64,000 nucleotides of DNA from contig NZ_LMHS01000003.1 of NCBI RefSeq assembly GCF_001428485.1, positions 1,141,350 to 1,205,349 on the forward strand. The letters are read 5' to 3'. Positions 63,726-64,000 of the stretch are shown one piece after another. Position 1 is the stretch's first letter, and each line of letters starts with the position of its first letter. The DNA comes from Microbacterium sp. Root180. GTDB lineage: Bacteria > Actinomycetota > Actinomycetes > Actinomycetales > Microbacteriaceae. The notes beneath the pieces are model-generated. The model searched no databases. It was not told the origin of the DNA and saw nothing but the letters and a program-made list of their open reading frames with translations. The position numbers and the translations under genes are program-made.

Positions 63726-64000
63726 ATGCCCTCCCCGGTCGATCGATTCTTCCGCCGTGCGCGCTTCTTCGTGCGCCGCGTGGTCTCGTTCGACTTCGAT
63801 CGCGTGAACCAGTTCGCGGCCCAATCGGCAAAGCTCTCCCGTGCTCCGCGGTGGTGGGTCATGCTCGACATGGCGTGGTGCGCGGTGCGGTACGAGACGA
63901 CGTTCGAGAACTATTCGGAATGGGACTTCCGCATCCTGAAGGCCCGCGAGCGCAAGACCTACATGACCGATCCCCGGTCCTTCCACCTGTCACGGCGCCT
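63726..64000 (+). CDS. Protein of unknown function, 3' end outside window
   Basis: About 91 residues are visible. The start MPSPVDRFFRRARFFVRRVV is basic and amphipathic; later YETTFENYSEWDFRILKARE and RKTYMTDPRSFHLSRRL are seen. The latter resembles the opening of sugar-transfer-associated ATP-grasp proteins used in exopolysaccharide synthesis, but too little is present to decide. Its first 44 codons and promoter are duplicated just upstream. Confidence 0.6.
   Translation, partial: MPSPVDRFFRRARFFVRRVVSFDFDRVNQFAAQSAKLSRAPRWWVMLDMAWCAVRYETTFENYSEWDFRILKARERKTYMTDPRSFHLSRR

Overview
The window is GC-rich, gene-dense actinobacterial DNA, most like Microbacteriaceae (Microbacterium or a close relative). 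Support for this comes from FprA plus FdxA type electron transfer, a DUF222/HNH endonuclease, FCD-type GntR regulation, an ExeM-type secreted nuclease, and many genes that start 6-7 bases after a TAnnnT -10 box with no ribosome binding site. It reads as chromosome. There is one tRNA, no rRNA, and no phage, transposase or CRISPR array. The inserted or unstable pieces are small: three short repeat families, a frameshifting 80-bp tandem duplication and a 144-bp duplicated gene start.

Layout. 1-11105 (+): assimilatory sulfate reduction operon (siroheme sulfite/nitrite reductase, cysH, cysD, cysN), a NitT/TauT-type ABC importer, siroheme methyltransferase cobA, then ferredoxin reductase, ferredoxin and a thioredoxin-reductase-like flavoprotein. 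Nearly all junctions overlap by 4 nt. 11113-15204 (-): PotABCD-type ABC importer. 15327-16822 (+): divergent GntR regulator and a cytosolic Cache-domain protein. 16828-24219: mixed genes (dcd, broken DUF222/HNH gene, tRNA-Gly, YciI, YdeI, EamA exporter, a serine-hydrolase-like protein lacking catalytic residues, DUF2470). 24269-29872: heme oxygenase, Pif1-like helicase, membrane protein, CopD-CtaG fusion, HU. 30109-31677: divergent TetR and alpha/beta hydrolase. 31956-32671: rpmB-rpmG-rpsN. 32827-35248: DNA glycosylase and a DHA2 exporter.

35230-41583 (-) is a zinc island: znuA-znuC-znuB, a Fur-family regulator (probably Zur), a YraQ-type permease, a TIGR03943-type partner and a membrane-anchored protein of unknown function. 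A Zur-like palindrome precedes znuA, and three of the proteins carry His-rich stretches. 41632-46913: DUF427, a flavin disulfide reductase and an OpuC-type compatible-solute importer. 46971-53052 (-): MFS transporter, branched-chain 2-oxoacid dehydrogenase E2/E1beta/E1alpha and hisC. 53162-58577: holin-like membrane protein, a WXG100-like/hydrolase pair and a large secreted nuclease. 58752-63372: LMW phosphatase, purB, two small membrane proteins and a PLP decarboxylase. The end holds a duplicated gene start followed by the intact gene, which runs off the edge.

The sequence observations most worth following are: a ferredoxin missing a cluster cysteine and carrying a repeat-like insertion; the 61-bp inverted-repeat element that may supply the N-terminus of CobA; the zinc island and its uncharacterised terminal gene; the GntR/Cache/Pot module with a palindromic operator in the promoter spacer; and the widespread leaderless start architecture.
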